Shown here in pieces: positions 17,523-24,378 of a stretch of DNA of 64,000 nucleotides. Below the pieces are notes generated by a model. The model searched no databases. It was not told the DNA's origin and saw only the letters and a program-made list of their open reading frames with translations. Source of the DNA: Bacillus_BA songklensis (GTDB taxonomy: Bacteria > Bacillota > Bacilli > Bacillales > Bacillaceae_H). The stretch is from contig NZ_JBHRZT010000072.1 in assembly GCF_042649685.1 (NCBI RefSeq), positions 434,001-498,000 on the forward strand, in the 5' to 3' direction. A program made the position numbers and the translations under genes. Numbering within the stretch: the stretch's first letter is position 1; each line of letters begins with the position of its first letter.

Positions 17523-17609
17523 ATGAATTATATGGGGACGGCAACGAAGGTAGAGGCGCCAGATTACCTGCTAAAATTTGTGGTTGAGCAGTCTAAGGAC
17601 ACTAAATGA
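17523..17609 (+). CDS. Hypothetical 28-residue peptide
   Basis: ATG follows the strong ribosome site GAGGAGGGGATTAA. The peptide begins MNYMGTATKVEAPDYLLKF. The TATKVEA segment recurs at 18038 (TATKVEASEHGLTVVETAKG), so two related small genes or gene ends lie 0.5 kb apart. No family was recognised; phage or plasmid origin is suggested by the setting. Confidence 0.35.
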   Translation: MNYMGTATKVEAPDYLLKFVVEQSKDTK

Positions 17610-18037
17610 TAGTTCTGTTTCATAAAGGTCATAGGGGTTTGGGGAGATAGAAGTGTTTAACAAAATAAAACGCGGATATTGGTAGCGCTTACAAAAAATT
17701 CATTTACTTTTAACGGATAGAAGAACATAGATAAACATAATCATAAATCCCAGTGATGAAAGATACAGTGAAACAATTTCCATAAAGTCTTTGGTGAAAA
17801 TGTAGTGATACATCCAATGCCATGTCAGACTCATCATGAAATCACCTCGCTATTCGTTAAGCGTTAAAGAAAAATATGAGCAGGATAGTACATGATATGC
17901 GGAATGTAGAATGCCCGATATAGAACAAACGTTAAATGTCAAGTTAAGGGAGTGTATATGATATATCCATTCAGCAGCAAATTGAAAGTAATGAAAGTAA
18001 AAAAGTACTTGTTTTAGTTTTGTGCAGTATGTAGTGA

Positions 18038-18205
18038 ACGGCAACGAAGGTTGAAGCGTCAGAGCATGGATTAACTGTTGTGGAAACGGCTAAAGGGAAG
18101 TCAGCGTGGGTATTTGATATAGAATCAAAATTTGTATTCTGTTTCCTAATTGTGATTCCTAAAAAAAAACTGAAAGCCCTTGGACTTTCAGTTCAGCCTG
18201 AATAG
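18038..18205 (+). pseudogene. Fragment related to the 17523 peptide
   Basis: The frame reads TATKVEASEHGLTVVETAKG, then KSAWVFDIESKFVF, with no start codon or ribosome site in frame. The shared TATKVEA segment shows common ancestry with the upstream peptide. Its end overlaps a hairpin (CTGAAAGCCCTTGGACTTTCAG, in 18168-18193). Confidence 0.35.
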
Positions 18206-18307
18206 TAACTAGAGAAAATGGATGATTTAAAAGATGTTGTTCTCTCGGGAACATTATATGTAAAACAAAAATCATTTGTGCATGTAGTTAATTAAAACAG
18301 TTTTCTT

Positions 18308-18595
18308 CTATCTGTATGTACGTTTATCTTTCCTAAATGACAAAATAGTGGTTTTTAATGATGAATAACTACCAATTGCAGCATAGCCGTAAAAAAAGCC
18401 CATAAAAATACCAGCAATTAGATTATGTGGGTGACTAAAAAACACAGAAATAATAAGACCGATGATTAGAGCGATAGTAGGTATAAATTTCCTTTTCACC
18501 TTTAAGAAAATTTTAATTAATTGGGTGAGAATCAAAACAATAGGGACACCAATAACTGCGTCCCAAAAATTTGTATGTATAGTTGGAAAGTCCAT
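18308..18595 (-). CDS. Small membrane protein, phage-holin-like
   Basis: Ninety-five residues from ATG at 18595 after AAGGTGGTGG (an upstream in-frame ATG lacks a ribosome site). Three hydrophobic segments are visible (about residues 13-30, 38-54 and 58-75) with short loops, and the C-terminus is basic (FRKDKRTYR). This size and layout fits class I holins that permeabilise the membrane for phage endolysin. No endolysin gene is next to it, so a lysis role is inference only. Confidence 0.55.
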   Translation of the reverse strand: MDFPTIHTNFWDAVIGVPIVLILTQLIKIFLKVKRKFIPTIALIIGLIISVFFSHPHNLIAGIFMGFFYGYAAIGSYSSLKTTILSFRKDKRTYR

Positions 18596-18958
18596 ATTTG
18601 TACCACCACCTTCATTTTTTCGTAGTATAACCAATTAGGACTTAATTATGTATTTGAAATTATAGATAAAATTCACACGATAAATTCTATCATCAATTTA
18701 ACAAAATGGAATAATATATTTGAATTTTTTGAAAAAATTGGAGGTTTTTGAACCTTTTTTTTGAAATTTGAGGTTTTTCGCTAAATAAAATTGTAGTTCT
18801 GTAGTTATAGTCATTAACCGACTATGGCATCAAAAAGGCCAGAAGAATAATCTTCTAGCCTCAGTAAAAATAAAAATGTCGTGGTCGACATTCCGATATT
18901 ACCATATTTTGGGATATATTTAAATATTTATACCTAATTTTCTTAATTTACCAATAGG

Positions 18959-19102
18959 GATAAAGGTGGGAGGTTTCGGCTCTTTGCTTATAAAAATGGT
19001 GAAAGACTGATACCAAGATTGGATAATAAAGCTGCAATGATTGCAAGAACAAGTGAACCCAATGAAATTTTTATCATAAATGAATTTACCTCTAATGTTT
19101 GA
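18959..19102 (+). other. Open frame fragment in a gene-poor stretch (18596-19176)
   Basis: Reads RFRLFAYKNGERLIPRLDNK and ends INEFTSNV-stop with protein-like composition but no start or ribosome site. The rest of the 580-base stretch is AT-rich and contains one small hairpin (GGCCAGAAG with CTTCTAGCC near 18838-18861) and nothing else that I can assign. Confidence 0.25.
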
Positions 19103-19176
19103 TAATCAGATATTACGAAATTTATGTTAAACAGGCTTATTGCTTTATGGTTAGGAAACAAAACAATAAGTTTTGT

Positions 19177-19344
19177 TTATTGGAGAAGGTTGGCGTCTTC
19201 CTTACTAATTGTAATAACACCACTTAAAAGTAAGATATCTTGGTAAATTTCCTGTTTGATGGCTTTTTCTTCACATTTATTATAATCGTTTAATAAACGA
19301 CCAAGTTCTTGAATAAATAAGAGTATTTCATCATCTTGAAGCAT
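19177..19344 (-). CDS. Hypothetical 55-residue protein
   Basis: ATG at 19344 follows AAAGGAGTCTTAAC. The product (MLQDDEILLFIQELGRLLND and onward) is acidic and helical, with no motif. A longer frame upstream reads through the promoter and lacks a ribosome site. It resembles the short unnamed genes of Bacillus prophage regions, but no family was recognised. Confidence 0.5.
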   Translation of the reverse strand: MLQDDEILLFIQELGRLLNDYNKCEEKAIKQEIYQDILLLSGVITISKEDANLLQ

Positions 19345-19548
19345 AGTTAAGACTCCTTTTGTGAAAATAGTACCGGTTTTAGTATATAGGATATTTGTTT
19401 CATTTTGAATGTTTTCTACAAAATATTTAATGAATATACAAAATATGACAAAAGGAAACAAAAGATAGATTAAGTTTCCAAAAAACTAAAAAAGCCAGGA
19501 TTTCTCCCGGCCTAACCAATTAAATTATACCATTGGGAGGGGGGCCTG

Positions 19549-19680
19549 GTGAACGTGAACATAGAAAAAATGACGGCTGAAATAGACTTGATGAAAAATG
19601 CAACCTACATCATAAAGGATGGAAAAATTCAAGAGGTTCCTCAACCTGCAGCTGGTTATGGAAAGCAGGTGATTAGTTAG
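19549..19680 (+). CDS. Short phage-type protein (XtrA-like)
   Basis: GTG start after GGGAGGGGGG. The 43-residue product contains NATYIIKDGKIQEVPQPAAG, whose 'YIIKDGKxxxxELPxxG' layout resembles XtrA-type small proteins of PBSX/skin-like prophages. A terminator-like hairpin follows at 19754. The similarity is weak and from memory of the pattern only. Confidence 0.4.
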   Translation: MNVNIEKMTAEIDLMKNATYIIKDGKIQEVPQPAAGYGKQVIS

Positions 19681-19753
19681 CAAGGCGGTAAACCTTGTCA
19701 CGGAAAACTAGAGACGGGATATTAAATTTTAATAGGCTGATCGGAAAAACCGA

Positions 19754-19800
19754 GGGCACTGAATAAACGCATGGGCGTTTGTTTGGTGTCCTTTTTGTAT
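19754..19800 (+). terminator. Terminator in the small phage-gene array
   Basis: AGGGCACTGAATAAACGC pairs imperfectly with GCGTTTGTTTGGTGTCCT, then TTTTTG. Confidence 0.6.
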
Positions 19801-19905
19801 TACTTACTTAAATGTATTTTTAACAAAACTATGTGCTAAATAATCAACTTAAAGGGAGGAATCTATAGTGAAGCAATTGTCTTACCAGAGTAAGGGGGAA
19901 TAAAG

Positions 19906-20061
19906 ATGAGGATAGCCCTTTCTTTAGAAGAATATGAGATTCAATCTAAGAAAGAAACGTACGAACAACATCCATGCCGTAATTGTGTTTGGGCCACATG
20001 GCAGAAGGAAGCAGTTGTTATGTGGTTGTTTGCCCGGTGTATGAAGGAAAAAAATAAATGA
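19906..20061 (+). CDS. Small CxxC protein of a phage-type array
   Basis: ATG follows AAGGGGGAATAA. The 51-residue product starts MRIALSLEEYEIQSKKE and contains HPCRNCVWATWQ and a later ARCMKEK, a probable metal-binding Cys set (CxxC...C). A decayed relative lies at 21187-21384. Function unknown. Confidence 0.5.
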   Translation: MRIALSLEEYEIQSKKETYEQHPCRNCVWATWQKEAVVMWLFARCMKEKNK

Positions 20062-20191
20062 AAAAGCAGGTTTATTCGTTGGGTAAGTTGTGGTAATAAG
20101 TTAACAACAGATTTCTGAAAAATATCAAAGTTACATTTACAGGTCGCAAGGTAGATTAAGATTTTTATCTGTTTGAAAGGAGGCGTGACAC

Positions 20192-20251
20192 ATGGAAAGA
20201 GATTTCCCGGTTATGGATATTGTAGGTATTATGGAATTAATAATCGATTAA
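20192..20251 (+). CDS. Putative 19-residue peptide with a strong ribosome site
   Basis: GAAAGGAGGCGTGACAC precedes ATG; the frame reads MERDFPVMDIVGIMELIID and stops. It may be the truncated start of a longer YqaI-type phage gene, since the ribosome site is far better than the coding length warrants. Confidence 0.3.
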   Translation: MERDFPVMDIVGIMELIID

Positions 20252-20261
20252 GTTAATGAAG

Positions 20262-20293
20262 TAAGCATCCTTTTGCAGGGTGCTTTTTATTTA
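20262..20293 (+). terminator. Small hairpin terminator, repeated in the array
   Basis: AAGCATCCTTTTGCAGGGTGCTTTTTATTTA. A near-identical hairpin occurs at 21646-21672, supporting cassette duplication. Confidence 0.6.
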
Positions 20294-20340
20294 TTGCCTA
20301 CAGGGTATACAAGTAAATCTCATCATAAAGGGTCGAAACC

Positions 20341-20533
20341 CGATGGTGAAGGTGGATTTTTCAAGATGGAAAAAAAGTGTATTTCAAATGATGGATAATG
20401 CTTTTCAAATGTTAGCTCCCGTACTAAAGGTTCCCATGTGCACGATTTTGATGATTATTATGATAGTGACTCTTCTTACGATGCCGGAGATTCTTCAGGA
20501 GGCGGCGATTCAGGGGGAGGGGGAGGAGATTAA
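20341..20533 (+). pseudogene. Frameshifted relative of the 21719 gene, ending in an Asp/Gly/Ser-rich tail
   Basis: EGGFFKMEKKCISNDG-stop matches EDGFFKIEKSVFQMMD of the gene at 21719, with an extra A shifting the frame. At DNA level 20346-20414 and 21867-21933 are nearly identical. The same frame continues into GSHVHDFDDYYDSDSSYDAG and a Gly-rich end typical of low-complexity C-termini of membrane proteins. The pieces may come from two different genes. Confidence 0.45.
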
Positions 20534-20590
20534 CGTTAGGTGCCAAACGTGATAAGTATCGAAGGGTTCGTGGATCTATTCGAAGGAAAT

Positions 20591-20631
20591 GAAACCACTT
20601 CTTTCTGCTTGAGGTAGAAAGAAGTGGTTTC
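20591..20631 (+). terminator. Long perfect hairpin
   Basis: GAAACCACTTCTTTCT pairs with AGAAAGAAGTGGTTTC around GCTTGAGGT, followed by CGTGTTTGTTTT. Confidence 0.7.
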
Positions 20632-20712
20632 GTGTTTGTTTTGGAGATAGGTGAAGGGGGAAATAAAATGAACCGGCCACCTTAATTAGGAAAAGTAGCC
20701 ATTGCTGATATA

Positions 20713-21048
20713 TCAGTAATCTGCTGGAATATCGTGGAATGATATGATGCATCGATTGTTAAAATCTCTTAAATACGCATTATATGATGTTGATTCTGCA
20801 AGATCATAAAAACATCGGATCATTTCAATACTAGTTTCAGCTTCTGAAACAATAGCGTCAAAATCTATTTTTCTAAAATCCTCAATATTTACTTCAATTT
20901 CATTTTCTTGATCTGTAAGGATCCACAAAACATCAGAGTTTATACTGTAACTATCAATGATAGCATTATTTAGTGTAACGGGCCCTACGAGAATATTGGG
21001 ACGTTTTTTTGTATTTTTTAGGTGTTCCAATAAAGTAATGATAGGCAT
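20713..21048 (-). CDS. Hypothetical acidic 111-residue protein
   Basis: ATG at 21048 follows AAAAAGGGGGATAG, a strong ribosome site. The product (MPIITLLEHLKNTKKRPNIL onward) is acidic, without membrane segments or known motif. The size and composition recall SMI1/KNR4- or Imm-type immunity proteins, but no defining residues are seen and no toxin gene is adjacent, so I leave it unnamed. Confidence 0.6.
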   Translation of the reverse strand: MPIITLLEHLKNTKKRPNILVGPVTLNNAIIDSYSINSDVLWILTDQENEIEVNIEDFRKIDFDAIVSEAETSIEMIRCFYDLAESTSYNAYLRDFNNRCIISFHDIPADY

Positions 21049-21186
21049 TTTCTATCCCCCTTTTTATTAAATATACAGATATATATGCCTTTCTTTAGGA
21101 ATCGAACACTTTTGGTGTTAAAAATCACAAACCTCTATCAAAGTCCCCATGAGGTGCTTTTTATTTTCCTCAAAAGGAGTAAAAAT

Positions 21187-21384
21187 ATGGATCTATGACT
21201 ATCTGTAGAAGAAGAGCGAGAAGCAAAAAAAGAAGCATAGAAATATAGATGCTACACAGCTGTGTTTGGCGCACATAGCAGAATGATAAGATTTCGTCCT
21301 TGATTTTACGGTGTGTAAAAGTAAACAGATCGGTTGTGGATAATTTACAAAAAATTAACAAGGAAAAGCAAGTGAATAGTTGAA
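21187..21384 (+). pseudogene. Decayed duplicate of the small CxxC gene
   Basis: After an AAAAGGAGTAAAAAT ribosome site the frame reads MDL-stop-LSVEEEREAKKEA-stop-KYRCYTAVFGAHS, then shifts to DKISSLILRCVKVNRSVVDN. This parallels MRIALSLEEYEIQSKKE...HPCRNCVWATWQ...ARCMKEK of 19906-20061. Two stops and a frameshift show that it is dead. Confidence 0.55.
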
Positions 21385-21406
21385 CTCCTTCATTGAAGAG
21401 GAGGAG

Positions 21407-21637
21407 ATGAACTTGTTAGAGGTATACTGGTGCGGAGCATATCCAATGAAAGACGGTAGTCTTTCAATTCGTGTAGATGTTTATCAGGATAATGAAGGAT
21501 ACAGTGCTTATGCTGCTTATGACAATGATCCAAAAGCGTCCAAAGAAGGGAAGCATCCTTATAGTCAACAAAAAGCTGTTCAGATGGCGGTCAAGAAATT
21601 GAAAGTAGAGCGAAGGAAGCATTTGAAATCTGTTTAA
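21407..21637 (+). CDS. Hypothetical 76-residue protein
   Basis: ATG at 21407 after GAAGAGGAGGAG. The product starts MNLLEVYWCGAYPMKDGSLS and ends in a basic helix (KKLKVERRKHLKSV). The strand-rich first half and basic tail suggest a small nucleic-acid or protein-binding phage protein; no family was recognised. Confidence 0.5.
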   Translation: MNLLEVYWCGAYPMKDGSLSIRVDVYQDNEGYSAYAAYDNDPKASKEGKHPYSQQKAVQMAVKKLKVERRKHLKSV

Positions 21638-21645
21638 ATGATGTG

Positions 21646-21672
21646 TCAAGCATCCTTCGGGGTGCTTTTTTA
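21646..21672 (+). terminator. Small hairpin terminator
   Basis: AAGCATCCTTCGGGGTGCTTTTTTATTTT, the twin of the hairpin at 20262-20293. Confidence 0.65.
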
Positions 21673-21718
21673 TTTTGCAGGAAACTATCTCCTTTTATCG
21701 AAATGATAGAGGACGTTT

Positions 21719-21940
21719 ATGTTAAAAAAGGGATATACATATATATTAGTTAAATTTTATCTTAAAGGTGAAAATAAATCTGTGTTTGAAAAAGAAATGA
21801 ATGAAGAGGAAATCGTAGACTTGCTTAACTCCCATATCCTAAAGGTTCGTGAAGCGTCTTTTTGTGAAGATGGATTTTTTAAGATAGAAAAGAGTGTATT
21901 TCAAATGATGGATAATACTTTTCAAATGTTAGTGGGGTAG
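21719..21940 (+). CDS. Hypothetical 73-residue protein, possibly truncated
   Basis: The product starts MLKKGYTYILVKFYLKGENK and ends GFFKIEKSVFQMMDNTFQML; the last third has a frameshifted DNA duplicate at 20341. The stop falls in the first bases of an AHSA1 fragment, so the natural C-terminus may have been lost when the two were joined. No motif. Confidence 0.4.
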   Translation: MLKKGYTYILVKFYLKGENKSVFEKEMNEEEIVDLLNSHILKVREASFCEDGFFKIEKSVFQMMDNTFQMLVG

Positions 21941-22083
21941 AAACTACTGTAGAAATCGAGCTAGAGCCATTAGAAGCGACCACAACATTGGTAAAGGTGC
22001 GTGAGAATGGATGGGAAAGTGATGAAGAAGGCATCAAACGTTATGGACAACAAATTCAAGGCTGGGTTGATATGATTACTTGA
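21937..22083 (+). pseudogene. C-terminal fragment of an AHSA1/SRPBCC-domain protein
   Basis: Reads VETTVEIELEPLEATTTLVK, then VRENGWESDEEGIKRYGQQI and QGWVDMIT. This is the END of the helix-grip (START-like) fold of AHSA1-family proteins (VxIExxPxxxxTxVxVxExGW...QGW). The N-terminal two thirds are missing and no start exists. Confidence 0.65.
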
Positions 22084-22099
22084 AATAACAGAACAGTCA

Positions 22100-22354
22100 G
22101 CTTCAAAGATACGATACCTAACATTAAATGATAATATGGGTCAATACGGTCGTGAATTCATGCTACTGGATAATAAACAGTGGGATGCTCCGATAACAGA
22201 AAATCCAAAATTGGGATCAACCGAAGTATGGTACCTCATCAACTTAACTGACGATACACACCCTATTCATATTCATTTAATTGATTTCCAAGTATTAGAC
22301 CGCAGAGCTTTCGATGTAGAAAAGTATAGCAAGGAGAGAATGATCCATTTATAA
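22100..22354 (+). pseudogene. Internal fragment of a CotA-type multicopper oxidase
   Basis: Reads RYLTLNDNMGQYGREFMLLD, then an acidic stretch, and THPIHIHLIDFQVLDRRAFD. The HPxHxH copper motif (type 2/3 ligands) is intact here. The later HCH...HxxxxM motif that binds the type 1 copper is lost. CotA is the laccase of the Bacillus spore coat. It cannot be functional. Confidence 0.8.
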
Positions 22355-22620
22355 TCGATAAAAAATTACAATTGAACCCTGAACTCGATCCTCGAATCGT
22401 TCGGCAACGAATGCTGGATGAAATGAAACAAAAAATGAAGGCGGCTCAGAAGGAATCTTTCCGCCACGGACTCTCACGTCCATGGTGTTTTCCTATCGGC
22501 CCCCTCAAGGTCACATCTTCCCTAAACAAATGACACGCTACCCAACGATCCGCGCCCACCTCGCGGAACTCCGGCGTCTCTTAGTAAGGAAATACAAAGA
22601 TGGAATAAATATGTGAATAC
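22345..22620 (+). other. Debris with two protein-like frames
   Basis: One frame reads DKKLQLNPELDPRIVRQRML and continues to a stop at SSLNK. An overlapping frame continues as GHIFPKQMTRYPTIRAHLAE then LRRLLVRKYKDGINM. A one-base shift would join them, so this may be a frameshifted gene whose start was lost. Not recognised. Confidence 0.3.
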
Positions 22621-22621
22621 T

Positions 22622-22661
22622 TACAAAAGCCGGTTTTCTCATTAGAGGGAACCGGCTTTTG
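22622..22661. terminator. Bidirectional hairpin terminator
   Basis: ACAAAAGCCGGTT pairs with AACCGGCTTTTGT around TTCTCATTAGAGGG. It closes the debris on the plus strand and the small gene at 22666 on the minus strand. Confidence 0.75.
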
Positions 22662-22665
22662 TACA

Positions 22666-22842
22666 TTAAGAAAAAATATCTTCAATGTCCTCGTCAATGC
22701 CGCTTTCCCTTTTATTCTGCAATGTTTCGAATATCAGTTGGGTTTCACGCTCCGATAATTCGATTCTTTTTTTTCTGACTGGTTTCCCTTCTTCTGAAAC
22801 ATGGATTTCGAGGAAACATTGGTCCAATGCTTTTTTCGACAT
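22666..22842 (-). CDS. Hypothetical 58-residue charged protein
   Basis: ATG at 22842 follows CAAGGAGGTTTAAGGGC, a near-perfect ribosome site. The product begins MSKKALDQCFLEIHVSEEGK and is rich in Glu, Lys and Arg with a likely helix around RIELSERETQLIFETLQ. It sits directly on the left side of the ytr-like operon in the opposite direction. No family recognised. Confidence 0.5.
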   Translation of the reverse strand: MSKKALDQCFLEIHVSEEGKPVRKKRIELSERETQLIFETLQNKRESGIDEDIEDIFS

Positions 22843-23021
22843 GCCCTTAAACCTCCTTGTCTTCTAACTTACAAATGAAACGGCCATTCACTTGTCCTAT
22901 TTCTTTTTTGCCTAACATGGACATTTTAAAACATGGATTAAGCCTTATTGAATCTCTTTACATCTTTTGTAAAAAATTTCATTTTACTAGTTGCAAAACT
23001 CATTTTAGATTATATAATAAT

Positions 23022-23066
23022 AACTGTAATACGATATATAATACAGTTAATACACTATATACAGTT
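23022..23066 (+). promoter_or_regulatory. Candidate operator for the GntR (YtrA-type) repressor
   Basis: AACTGTA (23022) and TACAGTT (23042) form an inverted repeat with a 13-base centre, and a third half-site TACAGTT lies at 23060. They sit just upstream of the regulator's ribosome site, where autoregulating YtrA-type repressors bind. Confidence 0.6.
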
Positions 23067-23096
23067 AAGACAGTTTCATATGAAAGGAGGAACACG

Positions 23097-23486
23097 ATGT
23101 TCAATTTAGATCTTCGCAGCCGCCAACCGATCTATGAGCAGCTGGTGGATAAGCTGAAAGAACTGATCATCCACGAAGTGTTCAAAGCAGACGAACAGCT
23201 TCCTTCTGTTCGATTACTGGCAAAAGAACTGACGATTAACCCGAACACCATTCAAAAAGCGTACCGCGAGTTAGAACATCAAGGTTATATTTATTCCGTT
23301 CCAGGTAAGGGAAGTTTTGTTTCACCACAATCCGAAACGAAAAATAATGAAAAGGTGGAGAAGATGAAACAGGATTTAGTTAAGCTGATTTCAGAAGCGC
23401 TGTATTTAGGGCTGAAAAAGGAAGAGATTCTATCTCTTATTGAATTGGCAGAGCAAACGGTGAAAGGGGGAGAGGATCATGATTGA
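23097..23486 (+). CDS. GntR-family transcriptional regulator, YtrA subfamily
   Basis: One hundred and twenty-nine residues: a GntR winged helix (SRQPIYEQLVDKLKELI ... NPNTIQKAYRELEHQGYIY, residues about 8-68) followed by the short helical dimer domain of the YtrA subfamily. ATG at 23097 after AAAGGAGG. Such regulators repress a downstream ABC transporter operon and often respond to cell-wall antibiotics. It overlaps the ATP-binding protein gene by 8 bases, so the two are translationally coupled. Confidence 0.85.
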   Translation: MFNLDLRSRQPIYEQLVDKLKELIIHEVFKADEQLPSVRLLAKELTINPNTIQKAYRELEHQGYIYSVPGKGSFVSPQSETKNNEKVEKMKQDLVKLISEALYLGLKKEEILSLIELAEQTVKGGEDHD

Positions 23487-24378
23487 GCTAAAAAACGTTC
23501 GGAAAGAGTTTGAGGATATCGAAGCGGTCAATGGAGTGGCTCTACATATTGAAAAAGGTTCCATCTACGGGCTGCTTGGATCGAATGGTGCGGGGAAAAC
23601 CACTCTTTTAAAAATGATCGCCGGTATTTATAAGCAGGATGAAGGGGAGGTCTTGATTGCTGGGGAGCCCGTCTTTGAAAATGTAGAAATTAAACAAAAA
23701 GCACTTTTTCTTCCGGATTCTTTGTATTTCTTTCCGCAAACGACCATTAGGCAAATGGCCCAGTTTTATAAAAACATGTATTCATCATGGAACGAGGAAA
23801 GGTTTCAAAAGCTGGGAGAAGTATTTCCGATACCGGTGACAAAGAAAATACACCGTCTGTCAAAAGGGATGCAGCGACAAGTGGTCTTCTGGCTTGCATT
23901 ATCGGCCATGCCGGATGTGTTGATTTTGGATGAGCCGCTCGATGGACTTGATGCGGTGATGAGACAAAAAGTGAAAAACTTGCTTGTCCAGGATGTGGCA
24001 GAACGCGAAATGACCATTCTCATATCCTCGCACAATTTACGGGAAGTAGAAGACTTGTGCGATCATATCGGGATCTTGCATCACGGTCGGCTTATTATCG
24101 AAAAAGAGCTGGACGATTTAAAATCGGATGTACACAAAGTACAAGTGGCATTCAAGGGGGATGTGCCGCAGGCATTTTTACAAGACTTGGATATTTTATA
24201 TAAAGAACAGCGGGGCAGTGTCTTGCTTTGCATTATAAGGGGAAAAGAGGAGCGCATTACTTCTTATATTACCTCCCTTCGTCCAGTCATCATGGACATA
24301 CTCCCGCTTACATTAGAGGAAATTTTTGTATATGAAATGGGGGATGTCGGATATGCAATCGAAAACATTATTGTTTAA
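23479..24378 (+). CDS. ABC transporter ATP-binding protein (YtrB-like)
   Basis: The nucleotide-binding subunit. Walker A is GSNGAGKTTLL (about residues 35-45), the ABC signature is RLSKGMQRQ (about 133, a LSKGM variant of LSGGQ), Walker B is VLILDEPLDGLD (about 152) and the switch His is SSHNLREV (about 185). It lacks fused membrane segments and pairs with the permease that follows, overlapping it by 26 bases. Confidence 0.9.
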   Translation: MIELKNVRKEFEDIEAVNGVALHIEKGSIYGLLGSNGAGKTTLLKMIAGIYKQDEGEVLIAGEPVFENVEIKQKALFLPDSLYFFPQTTIRQMAQFYKNMYSSWNEERFQKLGEVFPIPVTKKIHRLSKGMQRQVVFWLALSAMPDVLILDEPLDGLDAVMRQKVKNLLVQDVAEREMTILISSHNLREVEDLCDHIGILHHGRLIIEKELDDLKSDVHKVQVAFKGDVPQAFLQDLDILYKEQRGSVLLCIIRGKEERITSYITSLRPVIMDILPLTLEEIFVYEMGDVGYAIENIIV

